Positions 34,950 to 44,247 of a stretch of DNA of 56,066 nucleotides are shown here, in pieces. The position numbers were made by a program, and so were the translations under genes. The DNA lies in contig NZ_JAGYPE020000038.1 of assembly GCF_018343545.2 (NCBI RefSeq), positions 1 to 56,066 of the forward strand, written 5' to 3'. The notes below the pieces were generated by a model. The model was given only the letters and a program-made list of their open reading frames with translations, searched no databases and had not been told where the DNA came from. Origin of the DNA: Neobacillus citreus. Lineage in GTDB: Bacteria; Bacillota; Bacilli; Bacillales; Cytobacillaceae. Positions within the stretch are counted from its first letter, which is position 1, and each line of letters starts with the position of its first letter.

Positions 34950-36371
34950 TTACGTGAAAAGCTTTTCACCGTTAATCCACGTCGCATGGAAGCCCATTGG
35001 GATATGCTGCGGGACAAGAAGTCTGGCAATCGGGCCAAGCTCAAATTCCTTTGCATCCATAATAATCAGTTCCGATCGATTCTCCCGCTGATCATGAACA
35101 TATGTCACCAAATAACCATCATCCTCAGCTTTGGCATTTATTTTCGGTGCATAGGCCCCCTCCGTACCATAACGGCCTTCTCCGAACATGTACTTCTTCG
35201 ATTGCCCTGTCCATGTATCATATTTGACCAATCCGTCAAATTGTACCGTTTCCCCAGGACCGATATGAACATTATAGGAATAACGCGATTTATGCCCCAT
35301 ATAATCAAGGTTAATTACCGGAAACTCTGTGTTCATGTCACATAGCTCGCCCTCTTTTACTTGCCCTGTTTTCAAATTAAAGCGCCAGTAATGAAGCTGG
35401 GCATCTATACGGAGAAAAGCCAGCATTCTTTCAATTGGACCGCCCCTTTTTGTACTTGAAGGAACAGGTTCTTTTACCCGGCATCCCGTTAAAACGATTT
35501 CGTCTCCTTCTTCCCAGGCATTAATCACATGGTAAATATAGCAAGGGCTTGCTTCAAACCAGCGAATGGACTCGGCTCCACCATAACGCGGAATAATGCC
35601 AAAACGGCTCGGCAATTCGCGGAAAAACTTGACACTGTATCTTCCTAATTTCGCTGATTCAGGGTCGTTAAATAACGGCAAATCCATCAGGATCGAGTAA
35701 TTTTTCGTAATTGCCATATCATGCGGCAGTCGCGGACCCGGAAGCTCAACCGGTGCAACATGCATCAGCTCTCCTGTTACCGAAGCAACGCCATACATCA
35801 TATACGGATACACATTACCATAATCGAAAAAAATAAACTCACCCGTAGCCTCATCCACTTTCGAATGGGCCGAAATATTGCACGTCAGACGGCCGCCAAA
35901 ATCCTCTACTCCGATTGTCTCCAATGTTCTGGCATCGACTTTGTAGGGCTGGCCGGACCGATACCAAAGTGTCAGCAAATTATTGTTATGAAAGACGACA
36001 TCCGTATTGGATGTATTTTTTTCTTTTTCAAAAAACGGATTTTGCTTTTTATCTTCCATTAATCCTGCCCATATGGCTTTTCCTTCAATGGCTTCATGCT
36101 GGAAGGCCTTTGTATGGATATAGCGGTTTCGATAGCTGACTTTTCCATTTTCGAAATAAACGGCATGAAGCATTCCATCCCCATCGAACCAATGATAGCG
36201 GCCCTTAGGTTCATGTTTTGGATTAGGGCCGTTTCGCACATAGGCTCCGTAAAAATCGGTTGGAACCTTCCCCTCAAGGACCGTTAATTCATCCACATAC
36301 ATTTCATCCTTAATCGGAGCGTATAGACCATCGTGGAAATAGGGATTTTCATAGGTTTTTGTGTCAATCAT
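34950..36371 (-). CDS. Carotenoid-oxygenase-family (CCD/RPE65) dioxygenase
   Basis: 473 residues. All four iron-ligand histidines are in place: His169 (ISAHSKVDEATGE), His217 (LPHDMAIT), His281 (CYIYHVINAWE) and one about 12 residues from the end (MGFHATW). N-terminal motifs YVRNGPNP and HWFDGDGMLHAVYF are typical. These non-haem iron enzymes split C=C bonds in carotenoids, apocarotenoids, stilbenes or isoeugenol-like phenylpropenes. Start ATG 36371 overlaps the upstream stop as ATGA, with GGAGG ahead. A soluble, CoA-pathway context favours a stilbene/phenylpropanoid or terpenoid acid over a carotenoid. Confidence 0.9.
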   Translation of the reverse strand: MIDTKTYENPYFHDGLYAPIKDEMYVDELTVLEGKVPTDFYGAYVRNGPNPKHEPKGRYHWFDGDGMLHAVYFENGKVSYRNRYIHTKAFQHEAIEGKAIWAGLMEDKKQNPFFEKEKNTSNTDVVFHNNNLLTLWYRSGQPYKVDARTLETIGVEDFGGRLTCNISAHSKVDEATGEFIFFDYGNVYPYMMYGVASVTGELMHVAPVELPGPRLPHDMAITKNYSILMDLPLFNDPESAKLGRYSVKFFRELPSRFGIIPRYGGAESIRWFEASPCYIYHVINAWEEGDEIVLTGCRVKEPVPSSTKRGGPIERMLAFLRIDAQLHYWRFNLKTGQVKEGELCDMNTEFPVINLDYMGHKSRYSYNVHIGPGETVQFDGLVKYDTWTGQSKKYMFGEGRYGTEGAYAPKINAKAEDDGYLVTYVHDQRENRSELIIMDAKEFELGPIARLLVPQHIPMGFHATWINGEKLFT

Positions 36372-37378
36372 CGTATAAATTCCTCCTTTTCCTTTTGTTC
36401 CGCTGGAAGCCACTCATTTGGCTGCTGAAAATCTGAATAGGCCTTTCTGTATTGCTGTTCAAGCTCTTCAATGATTTCTTTTGCCGGTTGAGTTTTTGTA
36501 ATCGTATCCACGCCGTGCCCAGCCGACCAGATGTCCCGCCATGCTTTTGTTTCTCCATGTGGATTGTCAAAGTTTATTGCTTTTTTAGTTGATAGATTAT
36601 TAACATCATAGCCTGCTTTTTCAATGCTTTGCCGGAGCATATTAGCATGCACACCAGAAAATGCATTTGTCAGAATAATATCCTCGTGTGTGGCTTCGAT
36701 GAGCATTTCCTTGTATTGATCATTGGCCATGCTCTCACTGGCTGCGATAAATTTGGTCCCTAAATACACGAGGTCTGCCCCTAATGTTTGGGCAGCCAAA
36801 ATGCTTTTTCCCGTAGAAATTCCTCCGGCAAGTACAATGACTCCATCCCAAAATTCGCGAACAGCATCAACAAAGGCAAAGCCAGTAATAGATCCAGTAT
36901 GTCCTCCAGCCCCGGCGCTGACTAGAACTAAACCATCCACACCAGCTTCAGCTGCTTTTTTGGCATATTTGACTGAATTCACATCCGCAAACACAAGCCC
37001 TCCGTAGGAATGAACAGTTTCAATAACAGGGATCGGACTCCCAAGTGCGGTAATGACAATCGGCGGTTTAAATTTTTTCAGTAAGGCAAGCTCCTGCTCG
37101 AGGCGTTTATAGCTTCGATGCGCGACGATATTTGCTGCCCAGGGAGCCACTTTTTTGTCTGGATTTCTTTCTTTGTACTCCTTTAACTCCGTTGTCAATC
37201 GCGTCATCCATTCCTCAAGAATGTCGTTGGTTCGAGCATTCGGGGCAGGGAAAGAACCAATGACCCCATTTTTGCAGCAGCTTAAGACAAGATCCGGTCC
37301 CGATACTAAAAACATCGGGGCAGAAATAATCGGCAATACCGTGTTTTCGGTTAGCCAATTTGGTAATCTTCGACTCAT
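36368..37378 (-). CDS. Nitronate monooxygenase-like FMN oxidoreductase
   Basis: 336 residues from ATG 37378 (AAGGAG upstream; TTG 37384 is an alternative). TIM barrel of the 2-nitropropane dioxygenase family: PIISAPMFLVSGPDL at the start, SAGAGGHTGSITGFAFV (FMN-binding and active-site loop) near 158, ILAGGISTGKSI and GADLVYLGTKF later. First gene of operon B. Relatives oxidise nitronates or act as flavin reductases or enoyl reductases; a redox step on the imported acid is likely. Confidence 0.85.
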   Translation of the reverse strand: MSRRLPNWLTENTVLPIISAPMFLVSGPDLVLSCCKNGVIGSFPAPNARTNDILEEWMTRLTTELKEYKERNPDKKVAPWAANIVAHRSYKRLEQELALLKKFKPPIVITALGSPIPVIETVHSYGGLVFADVNSVKYAKKAAEAGVDGLVLVSAGAGGHTGSITGFAFVDAVREFWDGVIVLAGGISTGKSILAAQTLGADLVYLGTKFIAASESMANDQYKEMLIEATHEDIILTNAFSGVHANMLRQSIEKAGYDVNNLSTKKAINFDNPHGETKAWRDIWSAGHGVDTITKTQPAKEIIEELEQQYRKAYSDFQQPNEWLPAEQKEKEEFIR

Positions 37379-37448
37379 GGACAATCACTCCTTTTCATTC
37401 ATACTTTGCAGCCACTGGCATTAAACTACAAGCTACACTATTTATTAA

Positions 37449-37464
37449 TGCAAGTACCGTGCCA
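37449..37464 (-). promoter_or_regulatory. Sigma-54 promoter of operon B
   Basis: The minus strand reads TGGCACGGTACTTGCA, an exact TGGCACG-N4-TTGCA match, 71 bp upstream of the first gene of operon B. Confidence 0.9.
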
Positions 37465-37485
37465 ATAGTTTAAACACACGATGGA

Positions 37486-37551
37486 TGATGAATATTTTAT
37501 CAATCACTCTTTTTTGATGAATTTCTGAATCAATTGATGAATTTTTTATCA
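37486..37551. promoter_or_regulatory. Triple activator-binding site (UAS) of operon B
   Basis: Three inverted repeats with TGAT/ATCA ends: TGATGAATATTTTATCA (37486-37502), TGATGAATTTCTGAATCA (37515-37532) and TGATGAATTTTTTATCA (37535-37551). The last two begin 20 bp apart and have close copies upstream of operon A at 47459-47495 with the same 20-bp spacing. They probably bind the activator encoded at 47526-48860. Confidence 0.8.
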
Positions 37552-37574
37552 GAGGTCTTTAATGTATGAAAAAT

Positions 37575-37606
37575 GGTTCAGACAGAGTTTGTACCCTGCC
37601 TGAACC
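37575..37606 (-). terminator. Terminator of operon A
   Basis: Stem GGTTCAG/CTGAACC (37575-37581/37600-37606), extended inward by a near-perfect CAG/CTG, with ATTTTTC on the minus-strand exit side and TTTTT on the plus side. It lies about 380 bp after the last gene of operon A and before the operon B promoter. Confidence 0.65.
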
Positions 37607-37689
37607 TTTTTCTTATGCAAAATCATTAGATTTTAACTTTTGGCTCTTTTCTAAAACATTGTTGCTTTCTGCTACCTTCTTAAGGCTCA

Positions 37690-37900
37690 TTCTAAAAAAT
37701 AGAGGAAGAAATTCCGCTTATTTAGGAAAATGGGTGTAAATTAGCTGAAATAGACGGAGAAATTTCCCTTATTTGAGTTTAAACCGCTAAAATCGGGAGT
37801 TTTTCATTGAATAACGGAAAAAACTCCGCTTATTTTTTACTAAAAAAGCTCCATTTTGCAAATAACGGAAAAACTTCCGCTTCTTTTTTACTCTTCCAAG
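37690..37900. repeat. Cluster of CGGAAAAA...TCCGCTTAT intergenic repeats
   Basis: At least four degenerate copies near 37703, 37756, 37826 and 37865 (for example AACGGAAAAAACTCCGCTTA and AACGGAAAAACTTCCGCTT). They are short imperfect dyads related to the 16.2-16.4 kb repeats. No gene is seen in 37607-37987. Confidence 0.6.
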
Positions 37901-37987
37901 GGTGTCGACCCATAATCCAGCTTTTTCGCAGAGGGGAACCCGTTCCTAATTGAATAAACCACTGCTTTTCTTGCATAACAACAAAGT

Positions 37988-39715
37988 TTACGAAAACAGC
38001 CTAACTTTTTGAAGCTCTTCTAGTATCAAAGCCCTTAATTTGTATTTCTCAATTTTATTTGTCGGCGTTTTTGGCAAGTCCGGAACGATACGAATGTGCT
38101 TCGGCCACATAAACTTCGGCATTTCCTTTTTCGTCCATTCTTTTAGCTCTGTTTCGCTTAATTCATGTGTTTTTGGGACAACGTATACGACAATATCATC
38201 CTCGTCCCCTTCTTCAGCTGGAATCGGGAATGCGGCACAAAGATCGACTTGGTCATGATGATTGATGAGATCTTCAACCTGGAAAGTTGATATATTTTCG
38301 CCTTTATGCCTAATCACATCTTTCATCCTGTCGACAAAATAATAGAATCCATTTGCGTCTTTATAGCCTAAATCCCCGGTGTGGAACCATAAATTTTGAA
38401 AAACCTCGGACGTCGCTGCAGGATTATTAAAGTATTCTTTCACCATGATATGCGGAAACAGTGGACGATAGGCAATTTGTCCTTTCTCCCCAATGTCACA
38501 TTCCTCATCATGTTCATTGAGGATGGCCACTTCTATAAAGGGAGTCGGAGTCCCCATGAAGCCTTTCGCAAATTCCTGATTGCCTTTTGGAAAAGAAAGG
38601 TTTAAACTTTTGGCTATTTCAGCAATTTCTTCTCTTGAATATCCCTTATAAAGTTCAGGAGGAGTGCCTTGTTCCTCTCCAAGTTCATCAATAACGACAT
38701 TACACCCGCCTCCTGCTTCCGTCTGCCCATATCCCGTCTGGACAAAATGAATACCAAATCGTTTCGCAAATTCATGGTGAAATTTAGGAAGTGGCTGCAT
38801 TTGTACTTTTTTCAAAGTATTATTACGGTCGTTGTCAGTCGGCTCTTGTTTCATTAACCGCGGTATCATGACATCGGCAAGGATGGCATTTGTCGCTCCG
38901 CTAACCTCAATACGCCTCCAAAAATCACTCGGGCTGAATTTATCCCACATTGCAACCGTACATCCGACAAAAGCGGCATTAACAACATTCCCAAATGCTG
39001 CACCAATATGATACATCGGCATATCACTGTAAAGGACATCTTCTTGATTATTAAACGAGCGTAAGACATACGTATAACTGTGAAGACAGCGATGGGATTG
39101 AACAACCCCTTTGGCAGGTCCAGTTGTACCAGACGTGTAAATAATGTTTGCTGTATCATAAAAATGAAGGTCGATATTTGGATTTTCACAATTTCCTGTT
39201 AGGAAATCCTGAAATGATAAACTTGGAAACTTACGGTCTAGTTCGATATTTTCATCTTGATAGTCATGCTCTTCCTCTTTTGGGTCATGAATCATGACAG
39301 GTAAAGCCGCTAGATTATCCTTTATGTCATTGATAATTCCTGCCATTTGTCTTTCAGTAATAAGCATTTTCTGCTGGGTACTATTAATCTGGTATGATAG
39401 CAGGCTGCCTTTATAATTAAAGTTTATCGGACAGTAAACAGCCCCAGCTTTCCAAATACCAAACATTGCAATCGTGGTGATGTAGGGATTTTTTAAAAAT
39501 AGCGAAATACGGTCCCCTTTTTGAATACCTTTGTCCATTAAATGATGGGCAAAACTGTTTGCCATTTCATTGAATACCTTATAGGTAATGGATCGATGAT
39601 CTTCCCCGTAATAGATAAACGTTTTATCCCCTTTTTCTCTTGCCCATTTTTCAAGTTTTTTGATAACGGACTCTTCATCAGTCCCTAATGTTTGTTTAAA
39701 CAATTCCACTCCCAT
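37988..39715 (-). CDS. Acyl-CoA ligase, CaiC-like (copy 2)
   Basis: 575 residues, ANL superfamily. ATP-binding motif YTSGTTGPAKGV near 195, GYGQTEAGGG near 330, TGDLGYKD and hinge DRMKDVIRHKGENIS near 460, C-terminal Lys in TPTNKIEKYKLRA. It is plainly a paralogue of the ligase at 45523-47244: nearly the same start (MGVELFKQTLGTDEESVIKK) and near-identical stretches throughout. Last gene of operon A. GGAGGAG precedes the ATG. It makes the CoA ester of the imported acid. Confidence 0.85.
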   Translation of the reverse strand: MGVELFKQTLGTDEESVIKKLEKWAREKGDKTFIYYGEDHRSITYKVFNEMANSFAHHLMDKGIQKGDRISLFLKNPYITTIAMFGIWKAGAVYCPINFNYKGSLLSYQINSTQQKMLITERQMAGIINDIKDNLAALPVMIHDPKEEEHDYQDENIELDRKFPSLSFQDFLTGNCENPNIDLHFYDTANIIYTSGTTGPAKGVVQSHRCLHSYTYVLRSFNNQEDVLYSDMPMYHIGAAFGNVVNAAFVGCTVAMWDKFSPSDFWRRIEVSGATNAILADVMIPRLMKQEPTDNDRNNTLKKVQMQPLPKFHHEFAKRFGIHFVQTGYGQTEAGGGCNVVIDELGEEQGTPPELYKGYSREEIAEIAKSLNLSFPKGNQEFAKGFMGTPTPFIEVAILNEHDEECDIGEKGQIAYRPLFPHIMVKEYFNNPAATSEVFQNLWFHTGDLGYKDANGFYYFVDRMKDVIRHKGENISTFQVEDLINHHDQVDLCAAFPIPAEEGDEDDIVVYVVPKTHELSETELKEWTKKEMPKFMWPKHIRIVPDLPKTPTNKIEKYKLRALILEELQKVRLFS

Positions 39716-39807
39716 TACTGCTCCTCCATCTTGTAGAATTCCATGCCAACTTTTTGAATTCGCTTACATGTTTTCCCCGAGAAAACTACTACGTAAGGAA
39801 AAAATCG

Positions 39808-40236
39808 CTATGAAAGATTTGTACGTAAGGGAACGGTCTCTGGAGTTAATTCAAGAAGTACTCCATAAGCGTCTTTGGGATGCATAAAAGCTAATTCTAT
39901 GTCGTCTGCTTCAAAATAGATACTATTTACGCGGAGCCCTTTTTCTCTTAACTCCGCTAGAGCCAGTTTAGGGTCCTGAAAAGTGAAACAGAGATGATGA
40001 AGGCCTTCTCCATGTTTTGAAATGTATCGTCCAATTACACTGTCTTCTGACATAGGCTCCATTAAGTAAAGACAGAAGTCCCCAATTTTGACCATACAAT
40101 CCAAATATAACTCTTCCTCAACCGTCCCTTTACTTACTATTTCCCCTCCGAATGTATTGGCAAAAAAATCGGCTGCTTTATGCATATCTTTAACGGCAAT
40201 CGCTACGTAAGGAACTTTCGACACTTTAGTGTTCAT
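39808..40236 (-). CDS. VOC-family protein, methylmalonyl-CoA-epimerase-like (copy 2)
   Basis: 142 residues, vicinal-oxygen-chelate fold. KHGEGLHHLCF near 74 and AFMHPKDAYGVLLELTPE near 115-132 match methylmalonyl-CoA epimerase (metal His and Glu). The first metal His of that family (xHIxIAV) is replaced: the start reads KVPYVAIAV. Its paralogue at 44248 has the same change, so metal binding or chemistry may differ. Likely acts on a CoA ester produced by the ligase/hydratase pair. Confidence 0.8.
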   Translation of the reverse strand: MNTKVSKVPYVAIAVKDMHKAADFFANTFGGEIVSKGTVEEELYLDCMVKIGDFCLYLMEPMSEDSVIGRYISKHGEGLHHLCFTFQDPKLALAELREKGLRVNSIYFEADDIELAFMHPKDAYGVLLELTPETVPLRTNLS

Positions 40237-40254
40237 TCTATTTTCCTCCTCTCA

Positions 40255-41046
40255 TTAATTTCCTGTAAAAACGGGCTCTCTTTTTTCTTTAAACGCACGA
40301 ACCGCTTCCTCATGGTCCTTTGTTTGTGCTGCCCTTGGACAGTATACTTGCTCATAGATTAAGGATGTCTTGAGATCTCTTTCTAAACTGTGGTTAAGGA
40401 GTTTCTTAGCAATTCCAAGTGCTTTCGTAGGGGCTTGCGACAACTTTTTAACTTCCTTTTCCACCACCTTATTAAATTCTTCAAAACCCACAACACTGGA
40501 AATAAGGCCTAAGTTAAAAGCCACATGGGCATCAATGGTTCGGCCAGAGAATACTAATTCTTTTGCTTTCGCTAATCCAATTAAACGTGGGAGAAAATGG
40601 GTCCCACCCATTTCCGGTGCCAAACCAACTTTTACAAAAGCTGCTGAAAATTTTGCCTGATTAGACGCAATAATAATATCCCCCGCCAAAGCTAGACTGA
40701 ATCCGGCGCCAAAGGCGTAGCCATTGACAGCAGTAATAACAGGAACTTCTAAATTGGCGATGTTGTAGAGAGCGCGATTAGCGAGTCTTAGCGCTTCCTG
40801 ATTTTGCTCCTGCGTTGTGGTCTCCATTTCTTTCACGTCTCCACCCGCGCAAAAAGCTCTGCCTGCCCCAGTAATGACTAAAACTCTAATTTCGTTAATA
40901 TCCTGAATAATGGATGCAGCCTGATCCAACTCCTTGATTAAAGCAAAATTTAATGCATTTAGACGGTCCGGTCTGTTTAAAGTTAACCTAGCAATCCCGT
41001 CTTCCACATCCAAAGTAATTGTCTGGAACTCATATGCACTTGACAA
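40255..41046 (-). CDS. Enoyl-CoA hydratase/isomerase, crotonase family (copy 2)
   Basis: 263 residues from TTG 41046 (AGGTGGAG 8 nt upstream, aligned with the paralogue's start; the frame is open to 41058). Oxyanion segments GAGRAFCAGGDVKEME near 62 and NGYAFGAGFSLALAGD near 106; the active-site position reads GLAPEMGGTHFLPRLIG, where copy 1 has PDGGG. It adds water to or isomerises enoyl-CoA. It sits 18 bp before the VOC gene, repeating the order of copy 1. Confidence 0.85.
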   Translation of the reverse strand: MSSAYEFQTITLDVEDGIARLTLNRPDRLNALNFALIKELDQAASIIQDINEIRVLVITGAGRAFCAGGDVKEMETTTQEQNQEALRLANRALYNIANLEVPVITAVNGYAFGAGFSLALAGDIIIASNQAKFSAAFVKVGLAPEMGGTHFLPRLIGLAKAKELVFSGRTIDAHVAFNLGLISSVVGFEEFNKVVEKEVKKLSQAPTKALGIAKKLLNHSLERDLKTSLIYEQVYCPRAAQTKDHEEAVRAFKEKREPVFTGN

Positions 41047-41082
41047 TCTCAACTCCACCTTTCATGTATGTTTATATAGTTG

Positions 41083-42396
41083 TTATTTATACATTTGATT
41101 CGGAAGCCAGGTTACAATCTCAGGGAAAATAAATAATATAATCGTACCTAATGTAAATAATCCAACCATTGGCCAACACGCTTTAAACGTGTCGGAAATC
41201 TTTATGTCCGGAGCAACTCCTTTTAAAATAAACATCTGTATTCCAAAAGGCGGAGATAAATTCGCTGTTATAGCACTGATGATAAAAATAACGCCAAACC
41301 ATACTAAGTCAATCCCCATGCTTTCAAAGATAGGCATGATAATAGGTGCCGTCATGAACAAAATCGGTACAGCATCAAGAGGTATACCTAGGATAAAATA
41401 GACAATGAGAACAACAATTAGAAACATCATAGGAGATAAATTCCAACCTTCTATTAAGCCTGACAGATATTCACCTACTCTAGTAAGGCTGACAATTTTT
41501 GCATAGGCTGAGGCGCCAATAACAAGCCAAAACAACATGGCACATAATCCAATTGTCATTTCAAACATATTTTTGATGTTGCTCCATGATAATTTCCGCT
41601 TGATTCCCGCACAAATTAAGGAACCTACAACTCCAACTGCAGCAGCTTCTGTCGGTGTAGCTACTCCCATGAAAATGGTGACCAAAACTGTAGCAATGAC
41701 TGCTAATGGTAAAATAACACCTTTAAGGGCTACAAATTTCTCTTTCCACGTAAACCTTTCTGCCTTTGGGATAGCAGGGCCGAAGTCAGGTCGCACCCAA
41801 CAAACGACTAAGCTGTATATGATGATAAGGACAGCCATCATGATTCCAGGAAGAATACCAGCCATAAACAACTGTCCAGGAGATACATCCGCAATGACAG
41901 CATAAATGATCATGACAATACTTGGGGGAATGAGAATTCCTAACCCGCTCCCTGCCAAGATTACGCCTTGTGTTAAAACATCATTATAACCGCGGCGAAT
42001 CATTGAAGGACGTGCAATAGCTCCTAGTGCAGCTGTAGAAACCATTGTAGTCCCAACCATAGCAGAGAATAAGGTGGCGATGATAGTTGTTCCAACCGCT
42101 AGTCCTCCCCTGAGCCCCCCAAACCAACGGTAAAACGCTTCATACATCCCTTCTACCAAGTCACTGTATCTTAAGATTCCGGCCATGAAGATATATAATG
42201 GTACAGCAGTAAATACAAATTGGCCTACATCACTATAGGCAGACAATACAAACCCTGTCAGACTAGTAGTTCCGCCCCATATGAAGAAGCCAACGATAAT
42301 GGAAATGCCGGACATCGTAAAGGCAATGGGAATACCCATCATGATACCGATCATCAGTGCTCCAAACATGATAAGTGCTATAACATAACCATCCAC
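41083..42396 (-). CDS. dctM: TRAP transporter large permease DctM
   Basis: 437 residues, about 12 hydrophobic segments, with the DctM signatures GIPIAFTMSG, GSGLGILIPPSIVMIIYAV near 170 and ITANLSPPFGIQMFILKG near 385. Uses a Na+/H+ gradient to import a carboxylate delivered by DctP. GTG start abuts the DctQ stop (TAAGTG), so translation is coupled. Confidence 0.9.
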   Translation of the reverse strand: MDGYVIALIMFGALMIGIMMGIPIAFTMSGISIIVGFFIWGGTTSLTGFVLSAYSDVGQFVFTAVPLYIFMAGILRYSDLVEGMYEAFYRWFGGLRGGLAVGTTIIATLFSAMVGTTMVSTAALGAIARPSMIRRGYNDVLTQGVILAGSGLGILIPPSIVMIIYAVIADVSPGQLFMAGILPGIMMAVLIIIYSLVVCWVRPDFGPAIPKAERFTWKEKFVALKGVILPLAVIATVLVTIFMGVATPTEAAAVGVVGSLICAGIKRKLSWSNIKNMFEMTIGLCAMLFWLVIGASAYAKIVSLTRVGEYLSGLIEGWNLSPMMFLIVVLIVYFILGIPLDAVPILFMTAPIIMPIFESMGIDLVWFGVIFIISAITANLSPPFGIQMFILKGVAPDIKISDTFKACWPMVGLFTLGTIILFIFPEIVTWLPNQMYK

Positions 42397-42996
42397 TTAT
42401 TTGTCCTCCTCATATTTTCTGCCAGTAACAATTAAGTAAATATCCTTATAAAAGGTTACAAATGCCTGCAGGCCGAGCAGGGTTCCTCCGAATGGAACAA
42501 TAAGAAACTTAATCCATAATGATATATTTAAGCCTGATGTAGCAACCGTTCCTTGTTCAAATAATTTAAGGACATGACTCCCCCCCCACCAGACAAGGGG
42601 AATAACCGTAAGAAATATGAAAAGATGAGTGAACAGGTCCACGATACTTTTTCCTTTGTCGGAAAACTTTTCATAGAAAATATCAACTCGAACGTGTTCA
42701 TTTTTTAATTGCGAATACCCTCCGCCAACAAACGCCATCACCACCGTCAGCCAAATCGATGTGTCAAACCCGAAACTAGTAGGTTTATGAAAGAAGTAGC
42801 GGGCAAGTACATCGTAGAAAATCATGAATGATAGAAAAACAATAATCACGCCAATCACAATATACATTTTTTCATTTATATAATTGATTGATCTGATTGT
42901 TTTTCTGATTGATTTGTTGACAACCTCCATCAATGTCCTGTTTTCTTTTGCTTGGATTATTTCACTCTCAACTTTCATCCTTAACCCACCCTTCAT
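42397..42996 (-). CDS. dctQ: TRAP transporter small permease DctQ
   Basis: 199 residues (or 193 from ATG 42978, which is nearer a GGGTGGG site). Four transmembrane helices (about 45-65, 85-103, 128-148, 165-185) with RVDIFYEKFSDKGK between, typical of DctQ. A basic cytoplasmic N-terminus is longer than usual. Partners with the adjacent DctM and DctP. Confidence 0.85.
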   Translation of the reverse strand: MKGGLRMKVESEIIQAKENRTLMEVVNKSIRKTIRSINYINEKMYIVIGVIIVFLSFMIFYDVLARYFFHKPTSFGFDTSIWLTVVMAFVGGGYSQLKNEHVRVDIFYEKFSDKGKSIVDLFTHLFIFLTVIPLVWWGGSHVLKLFEQGTVATSGLNISLWIKFLIVPFGGTLLGLQAFVTFYKDIYLIVTGRKYEEDK

Positions 42997-43061
42997 AAAA
43001 AACTGATATTGCGCTGCGTCGAATCTTATCTGGCGTTACCTAATCCTCGACAAAGAAACAA

Positions 43062-43101
43062 CAGTCATGATGTCCAAGCTAATGGGTGGACATCATGACT
43101 G
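43062..43101 (-). other. Hairpin between dctP and dctQ
   Basis: Perfect 15-bp stem (CAGTCATGATGTCCA and complement) with a 10-nt loop, then TGTTGTTTCTTTG on the minus strand. It probably gives partial termination or 3'-end protection so that the binding protein is made in excess over the permease. Confidence 0.65.
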
Positions 43102-43129
43102 GAATGAAGACACTTCCCGGAACTTTTAG

Positions 43130-44206
43130 CTATTGACTTCCCCCATTTTCCTTACGTAGTATTTCCACGGTTTTTGCTGTGTTGCCATTCAATTTGGCAT
43201 ATTCATCCCAAACGACTTGGGCGCTATCATAAAGTTTCTTCTGGAAGTCTTTAGGAAGATTGATCACTTCAATATTATATTTGTCCACTTGTGCCTGAAT
43301 TGTTTTTTCCTTTTCTTTATTCGTTTCAAGAGCCTTTAGCTCCATTTCTTGAGCAACTTCCGTCATAACCTTCTGTAAATCCTCGGGTAGTTTATTCCAG
43401 GCATCCTTGTTGATAAATAGACCGCTTAACCCTCCATTTATGAATGCTGGTTGAACGATATACTTAACAACTTCACCATATTTCGAAGATTCTAGTTCTG
43501 TAAATGACCATGGTGTTCCATCAACAACTCCTCTTTGCAGTGCATCATACGTTTCTGCTAAAGGAATGCTGGCACCTGAGATTCCGACATTTTTATACCA
43601 TGTATCAGTAGCCCACCCGGATGAACGTAACAGCAGTTTACTAAGATCTTCATACTTCTTTATCGGTTTATTTAAGGCAAATCCATAACCACTGCCGCCA
43701 ACAGCATAGGCAAGGACTTTGACTCCATGTTCTTCCAGTTCTTTTTCAAATAGTTCCCCTACACCTGTTTCACGATAGAGTTTATAAGAATGTTCAAGTG
43801 ATTTAGACCAATAAGGAAGACTCTGTGTCGAAGCAGTAGGAACGCTATCGCCAAAGTAAACAGGGCTGGTGAGACCAAGATCTATGGTATTGCTAGACAG
43901 TGCACTCAATATTTCTGATTGAGGGACAAGCTCATTTGAGTAGAACGGTTTAATCACAATCCGTCCGTTGCTTCTCTTTTCAACTTCCTTGATAAATTCA
44001 GGTCCTATAAAATTAAGCCCTGCTAATGTGGTGTCTGGGTATACAGAATTTAGGTTAAATGTATAAACTTTCTTTTCATCGCTGCCATTAGATTTACCAG
44101 AATCCCCAGAAGTTTTATCACTTGAGCAAGCTGCCAAAATAACGATTAAACTTAACATTATGAAACTAGCAAACAACGAAACATGCTTTTTGTCTCTTTT
44201 CACCAT
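43130..44206 (-). CDS. dctP: TRAP transporter substrate-binding lipoprotein DctP
   Basis: 358 residues. Lipoprotein signal: basic MVKRDKKH, hydrophobic core, lipobox LAACSS (Cys near 27), then a Ser/Gly/Asp linker. The mature part shows the DctP fold, including LLLRSSGWATDTWYKNVGISGASIPLAETYDALQRGVVDGTPW with the conserved Arg that binds a carboxylate. It is therefore the receptor for an organic acid. GGGGGG precedes the ATG. Confidence 0.9.
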   Translation of the reverse strand: MVKRDKKHVSLFASFIMLSLIVILAACSSDKTSGDSGKSNGSDEKKVYTFNLNSVYPDTTLAGLNFIGPEFIKEVEKRSNGRIVIKPFYSNELVPQSEILSALSSNTIDLGLTSPVYFGDSVPTASTQSLPYWSKSLEHSYKLYRETGVGELFEKELEEHGVKVLAYAVGGSGYGFALNKPIKKYEDLSKLLLRSSGWATDTWYKNVGISGASIPLAETYDALQRGVVDGTPWSFTELESSKYGEVVKYIVQPAFINGGLSGLFINKDAWNKLPEDLQKVMTEVAQEMELKALETNKEKEKTIQAQVDKYNIEVINLPKDFQKKLYDSAQVVWDEYAKLNGNTAKTVEILRKENGGSQ

Positions 44207-44247
44207 ATTTTCCCCCCTAGAATTTTTTCCAAATTAAATAGATTCTA

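Noticed and set aside
34941..35345. 134-residue plus-strand ORF
   Set aside because: Antisense to the well-supported carotenoid-oxygenase gene; no site or family-like content.
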